Source of the DNA: Cynocephalus volans
Taxonomy: Eukaryota > Chordata > Mammalia > Dermoptera > Cynocephalidae
Direction: 5' to 3'
Length of the DNA stretch: 64,000 nucleotides
Assembly (NCBI RefSeq): GCF_027409185.1
Contig: NC_084467.1
Location: forward strand, 87,056,501-87,120,500
The translations under genes and the position numbers were made by a program. Below are positions 12,856-23,325 of the stretch, one piece after another. The notes beneath the pieces are model-generated. The model saw only the letters and a program-made list of their open reading frames with translations, ran no database searches and had not been told where the DNA came from. Position 1 is the first letter of the stretch, and every line of letters begins with the position of its first letter.

Positions 12856-13104
12856 GAGCAATCCAGGCCACAAATTCTCAAGTTTTCTCATGTGCCTATA
12901 TAATTTAAAGCTACTTTCCTTTGACATTCTATTTTTATATTAGTGACTTCCATAATTCTACCCTCTCCTACAAAGGTGATACTAATAAATCACTACATAT
13001 ACATTTTTTTTTCTTTTTTCAGTAGTGATAGCAAATTAATCTAATCCATTAGTATTCATTTTCCCTCTTCCTTTGTGGCAATGAAGCATCATTATTGCAT
13101 GGGG

Positions 13105-13320
13105 TTACATGCATGGGTTGGGGGGTCAAACAGATCTGGGTCTTAATCCTTGACTCTCTCATGTAATTAACTTTGTGAACTTGGGCCAGCCACTTAATAT
13201 AACCATGCCTATTGTCGTGTTTTTTTTTTTTTAATGTTCAAAATGAGGACAATAATAACTATATCTCAATGAGCTGTTGTGGGGATTGAGCTAATGTAAT
13301 AAAAAGCATATAAATAACTA
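13105..13320 (+). repeat. MIR SINE
   Basis: AACAGATCTGGGTCTTAATC, CTTGGGCCAGCCACTTAATA and ATGAGGACAATAATAACTAT follow the MIR order. A poly-T tract near 13219-13232 interrupts it. The element runs into the ATTAT microsatellite. Confidence 0.8.
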
Positions 13321-13334
13321 TTATTGTTATTATT

Positions 13335-13408
13335 GTATTATATTATATTATATTATATTATATTATATTATATTATATTATATTATATTATATTATATTA
13401 TATTATAT
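13335..13408. repeat. (ATTAT)n pentanucleotide microsatellite
   Basis: About 14 nearly perfect ATTAT units over 74 bases, at the 3' end of an MIR. Long and pure, so likely polymorphic. Confidence 0.95.
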
Positions 13409-13753
13409 ATGATAATATATGGTGTGGCTCCATAAACATGACTGATTCTGACACTGTAATATATATCATTTTTGGAAGTATCATGAGGCACATATTTCTA
13501 TAAAATAATAATCTATAAATTATTGTTCAACCAGTATTTATTTTGTATTTTGCTAAGCATAAAGATCTGCTCCCTAACTTTAAACAAGATGCACATAAAT
13601 AAGAATGATAAATTTAGGACAGAGTATAATTCCTTGTTAGTTTTTAACAGGACAAACTGAGAGAGTTATAGAAATTCAGGAAAAATAGGAGAACCAGCTG
13701 ATCAGGGACACTTCCTGAGGAAACTGGGACTTGCCTGAGGCAAATCTCAAGTG

Positions 13754-13849
13754 CATAAAGGATTTGACTAGAGTGGTCAAAGTGAGGATTTGACTACAGT
13801 GGTCAAAGCATAGTCCTCACCTTTGACCACCGCAGTCAAATCCTTTATG
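13754..13849. repeat. Inverted-repeat and direct-repeat hairpin cluster
   Basis: The left arm (13754-13788) and right arm (13814-13849) are near-perfect reverse complements, about 35 nt each with three mismatches and a one-base gap. They enclose a 25-nt loop. The loop and the left arm both hold the unit GGATTTGACTA-AGTGGTCAAAG as a direct repeat with a 26-base period, and the right arm holds it inverted. Each unit is itself bounded by TTTGAC and GTCAAA, which are reverse complements. Possible explanations are local template-switch duplication or remnants of a DNA element. Confidence 0.85.
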
Positions 13850-13961
13850 ATATCCAGCTCCTTCTCTGTACCAGGTGTTCAGCTATATTTATTACATGTG
13901 GGATTTCACTTCAACCTTAAAAAGAGCTCTGGGAAGTGAATAAAACAGTTCCTCCTTCATT

Positions 13962-14280
13962 CATTCATCACTACTGAATACCTCCTATGTGCCAGACTCT
14001 GTTCTAGGTACTAGGGATGCACAGTGAACAAAACAAATGAAAAGACTTCTCCACAAGATGTTTACATTCTAGCGGGATTGGCAGCAAAACAAAAACAAAA
14101 ATGCTATACGTGGCATATTACACACTAATTTATTGCACACGAATGAATTAAGTTAGTATTACATCTTAGAAGCTGGAACATGCTATGGAGAAAAGTAAAG
14201 TAGGAAATGAGGAGAGCAACCCTCAGGGAGGGGTAGCCCTTTTAAACATGGTTTAGGAAAGGCCTCACTATTTCAGGAAT
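13962..14280 (-). repeat. L2-clade LINE 3' region, antisense
   Basis: CATTCATTCATCACTACTGA, ATGTGCCAGACTCTGTTCTA, GTTTACATTCTAGCGGG, then GGTTTAGGAAAGGCCTCACT follow the reverse complement of L2-type 3' sequence. Confidence 0.75.
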
Positions 14281-14289
14281 ATTGAATAC

Positions 14290-14400
14290 TGAAGAGCTAA
14301 GCGACTTGTCTAAGGTCCTACTTTCAGCAACTGGCAAAGGCAGGATTCACACCTAGGCTGTTCTGACTCGCAACCCGTTTTGCTTCTAAAATATACCCAA
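14290..14400 (-). repeat. MIR SINE fragment, antisense
   Basis: CGACTTGTCTAAGGTCC, CTGGCAAAGGCAGGATTCAC and CTAGGCTGTTCTGACTCGCA match the reverse complement of the MIR 5' half. Confidence 0.75.
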
Positions 14401-15444
14401 GAATAGGTATTCCCACTGAGGCACATGTGTAGGATGGACAGAGCCTGTTAGTGAGAGAGGAAGAAAACTGATGCTATTCTAAGTGCAGGATTTATTTACT
14501 CTGTGAAGAGGGAAAAAATAAACTTCACTAGGAAGAGTACAGCCGGATTAGTGAGGGCCACAGAAGTCCAATGCAAGTGTCTGGATTTGAAGCAGCAGAG
14601 AAGAGGTTTTGATTTTGTTTTGTTTTGCTATTAGCAGTGAGCTGTTATAAAGAACACAGAAGCAGAATGGGGGAGGTATTTTAAGGCAAGTCTGGAGTGA
14701 GGAGGCAGCTGGGAACCTGTAGATGTATCAGAGGTGAGGCGCAACAATCTCTAGATCGAGGGGTTATGGTCAGAAGGGCAACGACGTAAAACATGGAGGA
14801 AATATTTTTGTAGTGGAAATGAACTTGGGCTAGATGAATCACTGGTGTGGGGAGGAGCGGGGGAATGAGTCAAAGACAACTGCTAGGCACAGTCTGAGTG
14901 ATGGGCATGTGAGCTGCCTTAACCTTGACACACAGGCTTGGAGTGGATCAGCATTAATGTTATTTTGGAATCACTTTATGATTCTGCACACAGAGCAAGA
15001 TAATTGGAAACACCTCAGGATATTGCAGGCCAGAGCTGGAGTCACTGCTGAAAATAAATGTTCTACTGGGTTGCCAAAATGAGAAACCCAGGCATCATGA
15101 CAGAACACTCCTTCCGCCTCATCCACGTCACCTCCAGTGTTCCAGCAGGCTCCAAACCATTCCACCTCCTGAATATCCCAGAGAATACACGAGGTATCTT
15201 CCCTTCTCTGTTCCCCGAGGTCCAGTTTGTGCCATCTTATTTCCCTGGTTCTCCATTACCTGTCTCCTCTATCCTCACCTGGAGTTTTATTCTCCAGCAA
15301 ACATGTTTTCAAAGTGCAGATCTTATCACACAGTAAAAGTAACTGAGAAGAAACAAGCTATCATTTATGGAACTTATTTTAGTTATTCGTGTGGACATTC
15401 AACAAAAACGCACTATTTTGTTTAACCTCTATAGATCCTAATAA

Positions 15445-15575
15445 TGATCCTTTAGGGAGGCTATTAGCCTCATTTAAAGAGGGAGAAACTGAGGCTAAGA
15501 AAGGCTAAGCCAATTGCTTTAATGGTATAAATTGAGTATATGGAGAAGCTGGTATTCAACCAGGACGTTTTACTG
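15445..15575 (-). repeat. MIR SINE fragment, antisense
   Basis: AGAGGGAGAAACTGAGGCTA followed by AAGGCTAAGCCAATTGCTTT and GCTGGTATTCAACCAGGACG, in MIR reverse-complement order. Confidence 0.65.
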
Positions 15576-15674
15576 TTTTAACTCACTTGAAGCCTGACAG
15601 AGGCTCCCAAATCACCCACATTCGTAAACAAAAGCCTGATTATTTTCACGATATACAGCCATTCCAGATATCCC

Positions 15675-15722
15675 CTCCAGCACCCCACCCCCACCCCGCA
15701 CCCCACCCCCACCCCCCCGCGT
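15675..15722. repeat. C-rich (CCCCAC)n-like low-complexity tract
   Basis: About 45 bases of CCCCACCCC and GCACCCCACC units on the plus strand; G-rich on the PLPPR5 transcript strand. Confidence 0.85.
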
Positions 15723-15879
15723 CCTTTTCCATCCCCGCCTTTTCACTCATGCTGGATGGCTGGTCCCATCCCAGGCTGCCGTGCTACTCATGCACATGCT
15801 ATGCCCCAGGCCTGGAACAGAGAAGGTGCTCCACGCACACTTATTTATGAAGCATTTCCTGTCGCCTCTGTGCTCTTTG

Positions 15880-16160
15880 CCCCTTATTCTTTATGCCCAG
15901 CCTAGACCCACCTGCTTTACAAATGTTCAGGTTGATGTATCACCTCCCTTTCTGATTTGCCCCTAATTTCGCCAGAGCATGTACTACTATCATTACATTA
16001 ACTCTTGTAAAACTCTTTGTGTCTAATTTTTTTTTCCCAACAGACTTTGATTTACTTAAGTATGCACATTGGACTGTATCTTTTTCATGTATTTATTCCC
16101 AGCATCGAGCACAATGCCTGGATTGCAGTAGAGGCTCAGTAAATATTTATTTTATGACAG
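15880..16160 (+). repeat. L2 LINE 3' end
   Basis: TTCCCAGCATCGAGCACAAT, GCCTGGATTGCAGTAGAGGC and TCAGTAAATATTTATTT match the L2 3' end; upstream sequence is compatible but diverged. Confidence 0.7.
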
Positions 16161-16194
16161 AAGAAAGGTAGGGAGTGTTTAACGAAGGAATCTA

Positions 16195-16345
16195 TTAGTA
16201 TTTGACCCCCACAGCAGACGGTAAGTCCCACCAGAGACAGGCCATGTTTATCTGAGCCTCCTCGTACTGCCAGTTCTCGGCACAGGGTCTGACGCCCATG
16301 GACACTCACACAAATGCTTGTGAATGAATGCATAAATGTATGCTT
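16195..16345 (+). repeat. Second L2 LINE 3' end in tandem
   Basis: GTAAGTCCCACCAGAGACAG, GGCACAGGGTCTGACGCCCA and TGCTTGTGAATGAATGCATA give another L2 3' end in the same orientation, next to the previous one. Confidence 0.65.
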
Positions 16346-17097
16346 ACTTATTATGTGGGCATGGTGTTCTCACAACCCTTTCATGAGGTCATTTTCCTGA
16401 GTGTGTGGGAATATTTGTAGGGCTATCATGGAATGTTTATAACATGTGCAATGGGAGAGTCTTAAGCCAAAAGGGATCCAGAGTCCTGCTCATCATTTAC
16501 CACATGGGTCTCCGACTGGGAAACTGGCTTTGGCCTTATAAAATGTTAAGATGTTCACTGGAAGTAAAGAGAAGATGGCCACAGCCACAGGAGGATAAAC
16601 AAGAAGGCTGATGAGATGCCATTGAAGATGTTCTGGAACTGCAGGGTGGGAACACAGTTATAGCTGACACCAGTGCCTTGAAATTTTGACTCCTGGTATG
16701 CTCTTTGCTCTACCTATGATTGTTTTCTTAGGATTTGTGTATGCTTTTTATTTTCCTTTTTAAAATATTAACAAGTTTCAACCATGGTGAGTAAAAGAAA
16801 GGAAAAGGTTTTGGTCCAAGCCTGGGCCCCAATTTCCATAAGGCTACAGAATATCTCTAAGGGAGAAAGAGAAGGTTGGGCCTAAGTCTTCCAGGGACCT
16901 TGGGAAGCAGAAAGAGTAACATAAAGACAAAAATATGCACAGGATGTAGAGCAGACTTGAGGACATGGTGACTACTTTACTATAGGAGATTCTAGAGTAA
17001 ATAACCAATTTAAAATGCCCAGTACATAAATGGTGCTCAAACATTTGGTAGCTAGAAAGGTTCACATAAGTTTTTGCTTCCTGGTCATTAAGTAGTG

Positions 17098-17118
17098 AAA
17101 AAAAAAAAAAAAAAAAAA
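17098..17118. repeat. Poly-A run (21 A)
   Basis: An uninterrupted run of A. No recognisable retroelement body precedes it, so it may be a simple homopolymer expansion. Confidence 0.9.
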
Positions 17119-17169
17119 GGCTAAGGAAGGAAAGCTACATGTGAGAAGCAATTTAAATGTAATGGAAAT

Positions 17170-17413
17170 GAAAGTAAAATATTTCTTTTTTTTTTTTTTT
17201 TACTGTATTAAATTTATTTTTATTTATTTATTTATTTATTTAAAATTTTATTTTGTCGATATACATTGTAGCTGATTATTGCTCCCCATCACCAAAACCT
17301 CCCTCCCTTCTCCCTCCCCCCCCAACAATGTCCTTTCTGTTTGCTTGTCGTATCAACTTCAAATAATTGTGGTTGTTATATCTTCTTCCCCCCCCGAAAG
17401 TAAAATATTTCTT
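17170..17413 (-). mobile_element. Short LINE-1 3' UTR insertion with target-site duplication
   Basis: The inserted block (about 17188-17395) is the reverse complement of the L1 3' UTR seen at 30430-30620: poly-T, an AT-rich end, a C-rich tract and GTCGTATCAACTTCAAATAA. It is flanked by an 18 bp direct repeat, GAAAGTAAAATATTTCTT, at 17170-17187 and 17396-17413. About 210 bp remain, so truncation occurred inside the 3' UTR. It belongs to the same L1 subfamily as the large element at 24.8-30.6 kb. Confidence 0.93.
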
Positions 17414-18103
17414 AAAATATAATGAATGTGTCAGTGTAAAAATATGTTTTGATTTATAGCCTACACAGTTTTTCATCTGGGTAAAATGTTACATACCTAT
17501 ACTTATAATGGACTGATGAATTCTAAGATAAGACTAAAATATATTTTCGAACAACCAAAACCTACAGAAATATTCCTAGGAGATTTTATAATAAGAGTAT
17601 AGATGGCATTCTTACATCATTGATTACTTGGCAAAATGTGATTTGAGATGGTATGGTCTTGGAAACTATCCATGAATTATTAGTCACTGAAGTGAAAAAG
17701 CTCATCTCACAAGTGAGGTCTGCCCGTTAGAAAGCACTGTGACATGGGGGCACGAGGGTACACTGGGATGCTCTAGATACTCCAAGATGCAAACTGCACT
17801 GGGGAAATTGTAAAAATTTCCAAACAATCAAGTCTTAAAAAATATCTGGGGAAGACAGTGTTTTAGCTCTGCTTCATTTTATATGGAAACATGTTCACGT
17901 TTAAGTGTAAAACTTATATTTTTTTCATCCCAAACCTGACTTTAGGCAGAACAAGAAGGAAGAAAAGAATGACTTAAAAAAAATATATTATTGTTTGATA
18001 TGCCACATTTAGATAAACCCAGTGATTCACACTTGTATTTTCTTATAGATGGATATGCAAGTTAATTAAAAACCTAATAATATCTAAATAAGTTTGTACT
18101 TAC

Positions 18104-18280
18104 CAGAAATACTGCTATAGATATTCCAACCAGAAAGCCTGCTATCACATCTGACCAATGATTTCGATATTCTGCTACTCTGTTGAGTCCAGTAAGAAAG
18201 GCCAAACACATTAATCCCAAGCATAGAACTGGCTTAGCAAGTCTGGTTCCTTTGGCTTTGATTGTGTTGGTAATGTACAT
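18104..18280 (-). CDS. PLPPR5: PLPPR5 coding exon 4 (degenerate C3 motif)
   Basis: This 177 bp symmetric exon (phase 0/0) encodes 59 residues, beginning MYITNTIKAKG and ending GISIAVFL. The acceptor is a TTTCAG directly before ATGTACATT and the donor is CTG|GTAAGT. Two hydrophobic helices are visible: LAKPVLCLGLMCLAFLTGL (about residues 14-32) and VIAGFLVGISIAVFL, which continues into exon 5. Between them GLNRVAEYRNHWSDV aligns with LPP motif C3 (S-R-x5-H-x3-D). The position of the nucleophilic histidine is asparagine (RVAEYR-N-HWS-D), while the later aspartate is kept. This fits a pseudo-phosphatase. An open frame runs upstream through intronic sequence to about 18364; it is not part of the exon because the acceptor and the family match start at ATGTAC. 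Confidence 0.97.
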
Positions 18281-18512
18281 CTGAAATATTAAATAAAAAA
18301 CATGAATTTTCATGAAGGTATTTCCTTTATACATAGAGTATATTGTGTATATATTCACACACATATATTTATAGGCCTATATATGCCTATATAGTTCAAA
18401 TCATTAACTATAGTTTATGAATTTCTTGAAAGAAGTTTCTTAAAAGCAGAATTCAAGAGACTAACAGGTACAAAACTATGCTATCTACTCTAAGTGAATC
18501 ATTGCGTGGTAT

Positions 18513-18575
18513 ATGCATGTATTGAAACAACACACTGTACCCCCAAAATAAATATAAATAAAATTGAAGAAAAAA
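18513..18575 (+). mobile_element. Very short LINE-1 3' end fragment
   Basis: GCATGTATTGAAACAACACA followed by an A-rich AAATAAATATAAATAAAATT is the sense counterpart of the antisense L1 3' end at 44490-44550. Only about 60 bp, which suggests extreme 5' truncation. Confidence 0.65.
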
Positions 18576-20079
18576 GTAGCAAATAGTTAATTTTCCTTAC
18601 TTGATATGGCAATTTCTTACCAATGGCCAATTCTTATGTAACATTATTAATCATCTAGGAACACTGAGCACAAATAATTCCAAGTGACCTTTTTTTCTTT
18701 TCACTTTTACTCTATTCTTATTTTATCTGAATTTTCATTTTAGATCAATCTCAATAGTATTGTTAGGAGGAGTGTTTTTAATGCCTGCATTTGTGCATGC
18801 CAGGTTGAATGGATACATACTTGATAAACCCAGAATTATGGATATAGCTAGAAAAAATATATAATAAAGTAAATTTCCACCAAATAGGTGTTGCTTTGAA
18901 GAAAGAATTTAAGGCTCAATACAGTGCCAAGGTTTGCTTTTATATATATAGTTGTAAAATTAGTTTGCTTAATTAAATTTTATCAGCCAGAATTAGGACA
19001 ACGAAAAAACTTAAGCACAATGGAGGAGATGTGTTAACTAAAAATAGAACAAAATAATGAATAGATAGCTACACTTTTGGCAACCTCAAATATGCTAATG
19101 AAGAGCATATTGTGTCCATGGATTGCAATGAATGAAATGTTTCCAAGTTGTGGGCCACTGTACTCAGGAAAAATTTGGTCCTTCCCCCAATTTGATTTAT
19201 TCTATACCTTAACTGCTCAAAATTTAAACCATGCATTACTCTATAAGCACATCTGTTGACTGCAAGTGGAATGTGTCAATTATTATTTCAAGTCATTAGC
19301 AGAGTAACTGTAAAAGAGATGGCTTTGACAGTACAATCAGATTTTATGGTATTAATGTCAGGAAGTACCTGCTACTGCCAATATACTCAGAAAAATACTT
19401 AGAAATGCATATAACCTCTTGACTAATGTCCTCAGTTGAATAAAAATATACTTGTTTAAGAGAGTGAACCAAAAATCAGAATTTAAGTTCATAGTAGCCG
19501 TTTAAGAACACTATGAAATCCAGGAACTAGCTTCTCTATTTTTTTTCCTGAGCAAAATTTGCAGCCCCTTTTAACTGTCAGAAGAGGTTTTATGAATTTT
19601 TTAAAAGTTCAAGTGATACAGCTATTCTTTAGCCAAGTTCTAGCTCTTTGCAATCTATCCCAGGTCCCAATACTCTGGGAAGGTGGTGGGGGGAAGCTGA
19701 ATTGTCTACATCTTGGCTTGTGACCTTTGGAACTAGGTCTGTGTATTCTAAACCTGTGCTCCAAGGAGCTTAATTTCAGTTATGGAGGATAAGTACGCAT
19801 GATTGGGAAACAGGAACAGGTGAGAAAGGGAAAATGATGCTTTTGCCATTCTAAGAGAATGTGTTAAAGATTTCTGCCCACACAGATAACAGGGCAAAGA
19901 TATCACGCCACTTCAGGTTTCCAGTGATGCAGCTAATAGAGTGATTCCTTGTATGACTAGCACATCTGAATAGAAAGTGAAATTTGGGCTACTTGTATGA
20001 TTTTCTTTAACACAGCTATAAGGTCGGTATATGATTCCTTACCTTTGCATTTCTTCACTTGTCAAAACTCTAAAGATAG

Positions 20080-20254
20080 GGCTGGCCCGTGGCTCACTCG
20101 GGAGAGTGCGGTGCTGATAACACCAAGGCCCCGGGTTCGGATCCCATATATGGATGGCCGGTTCGCTCACTGGCTGAGCGTGGTGCTGACAACACCAAAT
20201 CAAGGGTTAAGATCCCCTTACCGGTCATCTTTTAAAAAAAAAAACAAACAAAAA
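20080..20254 (+). mobile_element. Dimeric tRNA-Ile-derived SINE (CYN-like), full length
   Basis: The left monomer starts GGCTGGCCCGTGGCTCACTC with an A-box-like region and GTGCTGATAACACC, and carries the B-box-like GGGTTCGGATCCC. The right monomer starts GGATGGCCGGTTCGCTCACT and runs GAGCGTGGTGCTGACAACAC to a second B-box-like GGGTTAAGATCCC. An A-rich tail ends it. A 16 bp target-site duplication, AAAACTCTAAAGATAG, flanks it at 20064-20079 and 20255-20270. Both halves resemble tRNA-Ile. A dimeric tRNA-Ile SINE is the hallmark of the colugo CYN family (established knowledge; assignment by memory). The right monomer is the more tRNA-like of the two. Confidence 0.88.
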
Positions 20255-20334
20255 AAAACTCTAAAGATAGCCAATCTTTATTAGGACAAAATAAATGTGG
20301 GATGATAACTGAATAATATCAATACTGCTAATAT

Positions 20335-20480
20335 TAATTATAGCTACCATTTAATGAGTGATCACCATTCAAGACAATGCTCTAAGCATTTTACATTACT
20401 TATTTCATTAAATCCTCAAAACAACCCTATAAGTCAGGTGTCATTATTACCTTCATTTGGTAGATAAAAAAAGTTGAATG
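20335..20480 (-). repeat. MIR SINE, antisense
   Basis: GACAATGCTCTAAGCATTTT, AATCCTCAAAACAACCCTAT and GTCAGGTGTCATTATTACCT match the MIR reverse complement. Confidence 0.8.
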
Positions 20481-22119
20481 AAGAGAAAGCTTGTTATGCA
20501 GACCGTACAGCTTAATTATTGGAGTGGCACTACTGAGAAAGGAGAGATGTAGATGGGAAGTAGGGGAAAGTCACCTCTTAATCTTCCTTTCTTCATTGAT
20601 TTTGTGCCTGGCAGAAATGGCCAATGGACATACACTGAGTATCAGTGAATGCAGGAAAATTGAAATTAAAGATAGGAGAAAGAAGGCCACCATAGTATCA
20701 CAGGAGCGAGGCTACATCTATACTCTGCTGTGAGGGAGAAGTGAGAAGTAGTGTTAAGTGTGGTCCATGTGCAAAGCTTCCTACGGAATCTATATGGCTT
20801 TGGAACACACTCGTCTTCCTCTCATCCCCGAGGACCATCTCAGATACAGCACAGCCCTTACTTGTCCAAGATGTGTAGGCCCATAATAACCTGTGGCCTT
20901 GGGCTGTAACCTTCTGAAGCTTCTCTTGATGTTGAGTTGATTCCTAAATTGCCCGAATGACTCAAGCAAGGTTTATAAAGAGCCCAAAGACACAGTCTTG
21001 CCACTATGCAAACTCATGAAAAAGCTTCTACATTAGCAATGGCCTGTAGTTTGGCTTTTACGCCATCAGATCCCCACTTAATGTCTAGACCCAGAGTACA
21101 GAGTGGAAAGTGACTGAATTTCAAGGGTTATAGGAATTTCAAGGGTTGTATATTTAACTTTAAGGTGGATCATAGCAGTGCTTTATAATGCACAAGATTT
21201 TCTGAAGCATGATCAGCATGAATGTCACAAAAGAAAAATAGAATTTTCACTTGTACTCGGCAACTCTTTAGTACTTTATGAATATAAGTGTCTTTTAACC
21301 AGTCTAATTATCTCACAGAAAGTCTATAATTCCTAATTTGCAGAAGAGGAAATTATGACATAATAATCTATTAAGCAAGTTGGATATAGGACAGGAATTG
21401 ATTATTCATGCTCTCTTGGTTTTTAATTCACTTATGAAATCATCTAGGTTTACCAGATGTCAAAATGCAGCTAAAATAAAACCCAAACAGAAGGGTGTGT
21501 GATTTGAGCAGGACGGTATTCACTCAGTCCTAAAGGGTCAGTAGATGTTCACTACTTTTCAGGCCAATCCATTTCACCATTATTGGCAATCCTTATTCAC
21601 ACATTCCACAAATATCTATTAGCACTAAGATGCAAAAAGCCAAAGCTGATCATTTGCTACCTGTTAATAGCTTGGAACATATTCTTCTACACTTTTCTCT
21701 TTGCTTATACTAATATATACAATAATTAACACACATATAAAGGGGTTTTACTTGTTTGCTTTTACTAAAATATAATCACAATGCGCATATTATTCTGTAA
21801 TGTGAATTGACTCACTTGTTATAATGAACATCCACCTTTTGGATAAATTAAGAAAACACTGTACTATTTATAAAACAATACTATTATAAAAATAAAAATA
21901 AAAACACACAAATGCTTGCTAAGCACCTGCTATGCACCAGAGGCTGTGCTAGTTTTCTTGAAAGGAGAGATATCTAAGGTTAGAGCCGGAAGGACGAGCA
22001 CAGGAATTCCAGGCAAAGGGGAAATGCTGGGGGAAAGGTATCCTGGACACAGGGGACGACATAGGTCATTGTGCTCTGTGCTCCCAAAGCACCTTGTTTG
22101 TCCTCTCTGAGGACACTTG

Positions 22120-22285
22120 CCACAATGCGTGGTTGTTTATTTTGGTTGTTTCCTTCACTAGAGTGAGGACATAGAAGACAAGTCTGAGCTCTTCACTGAC
22201 AGCTCTGTGCTTAGCCCTTTGCCTGACACACAGTAAGCACTCAGTAAAGGCTAGACTTACTGAATAAAATAATAAAGGGAAAATG
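22120..22285 (+). repeat. L2 LINE 3' end
   Basis: CACTAGAGTGAGGACATAGA, GCCTGACACACAGTAAGCAC and TCAGTAAAGGCTAGACTTAC follow the L2 3' end. Confidence 0.65.
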
Positions 22286-22655
22286 CAAAGGTATAGATGA
22301 CAGTGCATAGAATATTTTCTTCCCAGCATTTGTCACTACCTAAAATCATGTTCTCCATTTGTATGTATATGTTTATCTGTTTTCTCCACTAAAATACTCC
22401 ATTAGGATGGAGCCTCTGTCCATTCACTGCTCTATATGAAATGTATAGCTTGCCTTTTACAATGAATTTAAAAATCATTGAATGAATGAAGCATGAATGG
22501 CATGCTTGGGGAAAAGTGAATTTTTAAACTCTTATTGTCTAAAAATGCTATTTGAAATTATCTTGCACATGTATTTGTTTACTTGTTTATTGTCTTTTCC
22601 TTCCTTGTCTGTCTCATATTGTCTGTAGCAACCTCTTGTGCAGAGTAGGCACTTG

Positions 22656-23020
22656 TGATAGAAAGAATATCATCCCACAATGATGCCCCAAAACCTGTGA
22701 ATATGCTACCTAATCACGTGACTCCTTAAAAGTAGAGAAAGATCCCTGGCTGTAGTCAGAGAGATATCTGGAGGTGCTACCCTGCTGCCTCTGAAGATGG
22801 AGGAAGAGACCACAAGCCAGCAAATGCATACAGCCTCTACAAGGTGGAAAAGGCAAGGAATAAATTCTCCCCTAGAACCTTCCATGACAACATGATTTTA
22901 GCTCAGTGAGATCCATATTGGACTTCTGACCTATGGAACTCTAAGATAATAAATTAGTGTTGTTTTAAGTCACTAAATTTGTGGTAATTTGTCATGGTGT
23001 CAATAGAAAACTACTATACT
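22656..23020 (+). mobile_element. Solitary LTR-like element (MaLR/ERVL type)
   Basis: CCAAAACCTGTGAATATGCT near the left and TGTTTTAAGTCACTAAATTT plus GTGGTAATTTGTCATGGTGT near the right are characteristic of a common old mammalian LTR type of about 360 bp; the second element of this type is at 39607-40077. No internal viral region adjoins it, so it looks like a solo LTR. Confidence 0.7.
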
Positions 23021-23084
23021 CTATCAATATCTGCTTAATGTGTTAATGAATGGACGCACTGGAAATTGTAAAAATGTTCTGTAG

Positions 23085-23325
23085 GAGGAGATAACTGTGA
23101 CATAGTGATTAGAACATCCATTCCGAAACCAGAAAGATCTGGGTTTGTGTCCTAGCTCTGCCACTTACTTAAGACAAGCTTTTCAACCGGCTAAGCCTTG
23201 GTCTCCTAATGTATAAAATGCACATGATCATTCAAACCCTGCCATGCTGTTGTAAGGATTAAAAGCCATAATACAGGTAAGGTACTTAGCACAGAGTGGC
23301 CCACAGTGAATCCTCAGTAACTGCA
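23085..23325 (+). repeat. MIR SINE, nearly complete
   Basis: ACATAGTGATTAGAACATCC, TCCTAGCTCTGCCACTTACT, CTCCTAATGTATAAAATGCA and GGTACTTAGCACAGAGTGGC follow the full MIR order over about 240 bp. Confidence 0.88.

Larger units (their letters stand above)
9588..18103 (-). other. PLPPR5: PLPPR5 intron 4
   Basis: An 8,516 bp intron between coding exons 4 and 5. It holds an AT-rich tandem tract at its 3' end (9656-9746), hAT remnants at 10.25 and 11.0 kb, several L2 and MIR pieces between 12.4 and 16.4 kb, an ATTAT microsatellite, an inverted-repeat cluster at 13.75-13.85 kb, poly-A at 17.1 kb and an antisense L1 3' end at 17.2-17.4 kb. The segments 11250-12430, 14400-15440 and 16350-17090 show nothing I can assign. 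Confidence 0.85.

Noticed and set aside
18104..18364. A 96-codon open frame that starts upstream of exon 4 and ends after it
   Set aside because: The parts before ATGTAC and after CTG|GTAAGT are intronic; splice sites and family match define the exon as 18104-18280.
20080..20254. tRNA-like A and B boxes suggesting two tRNA genes
   Set aside because: The halves have decayed arms, a shared A-rich tail and a target-site duplication, so this is a SINE.
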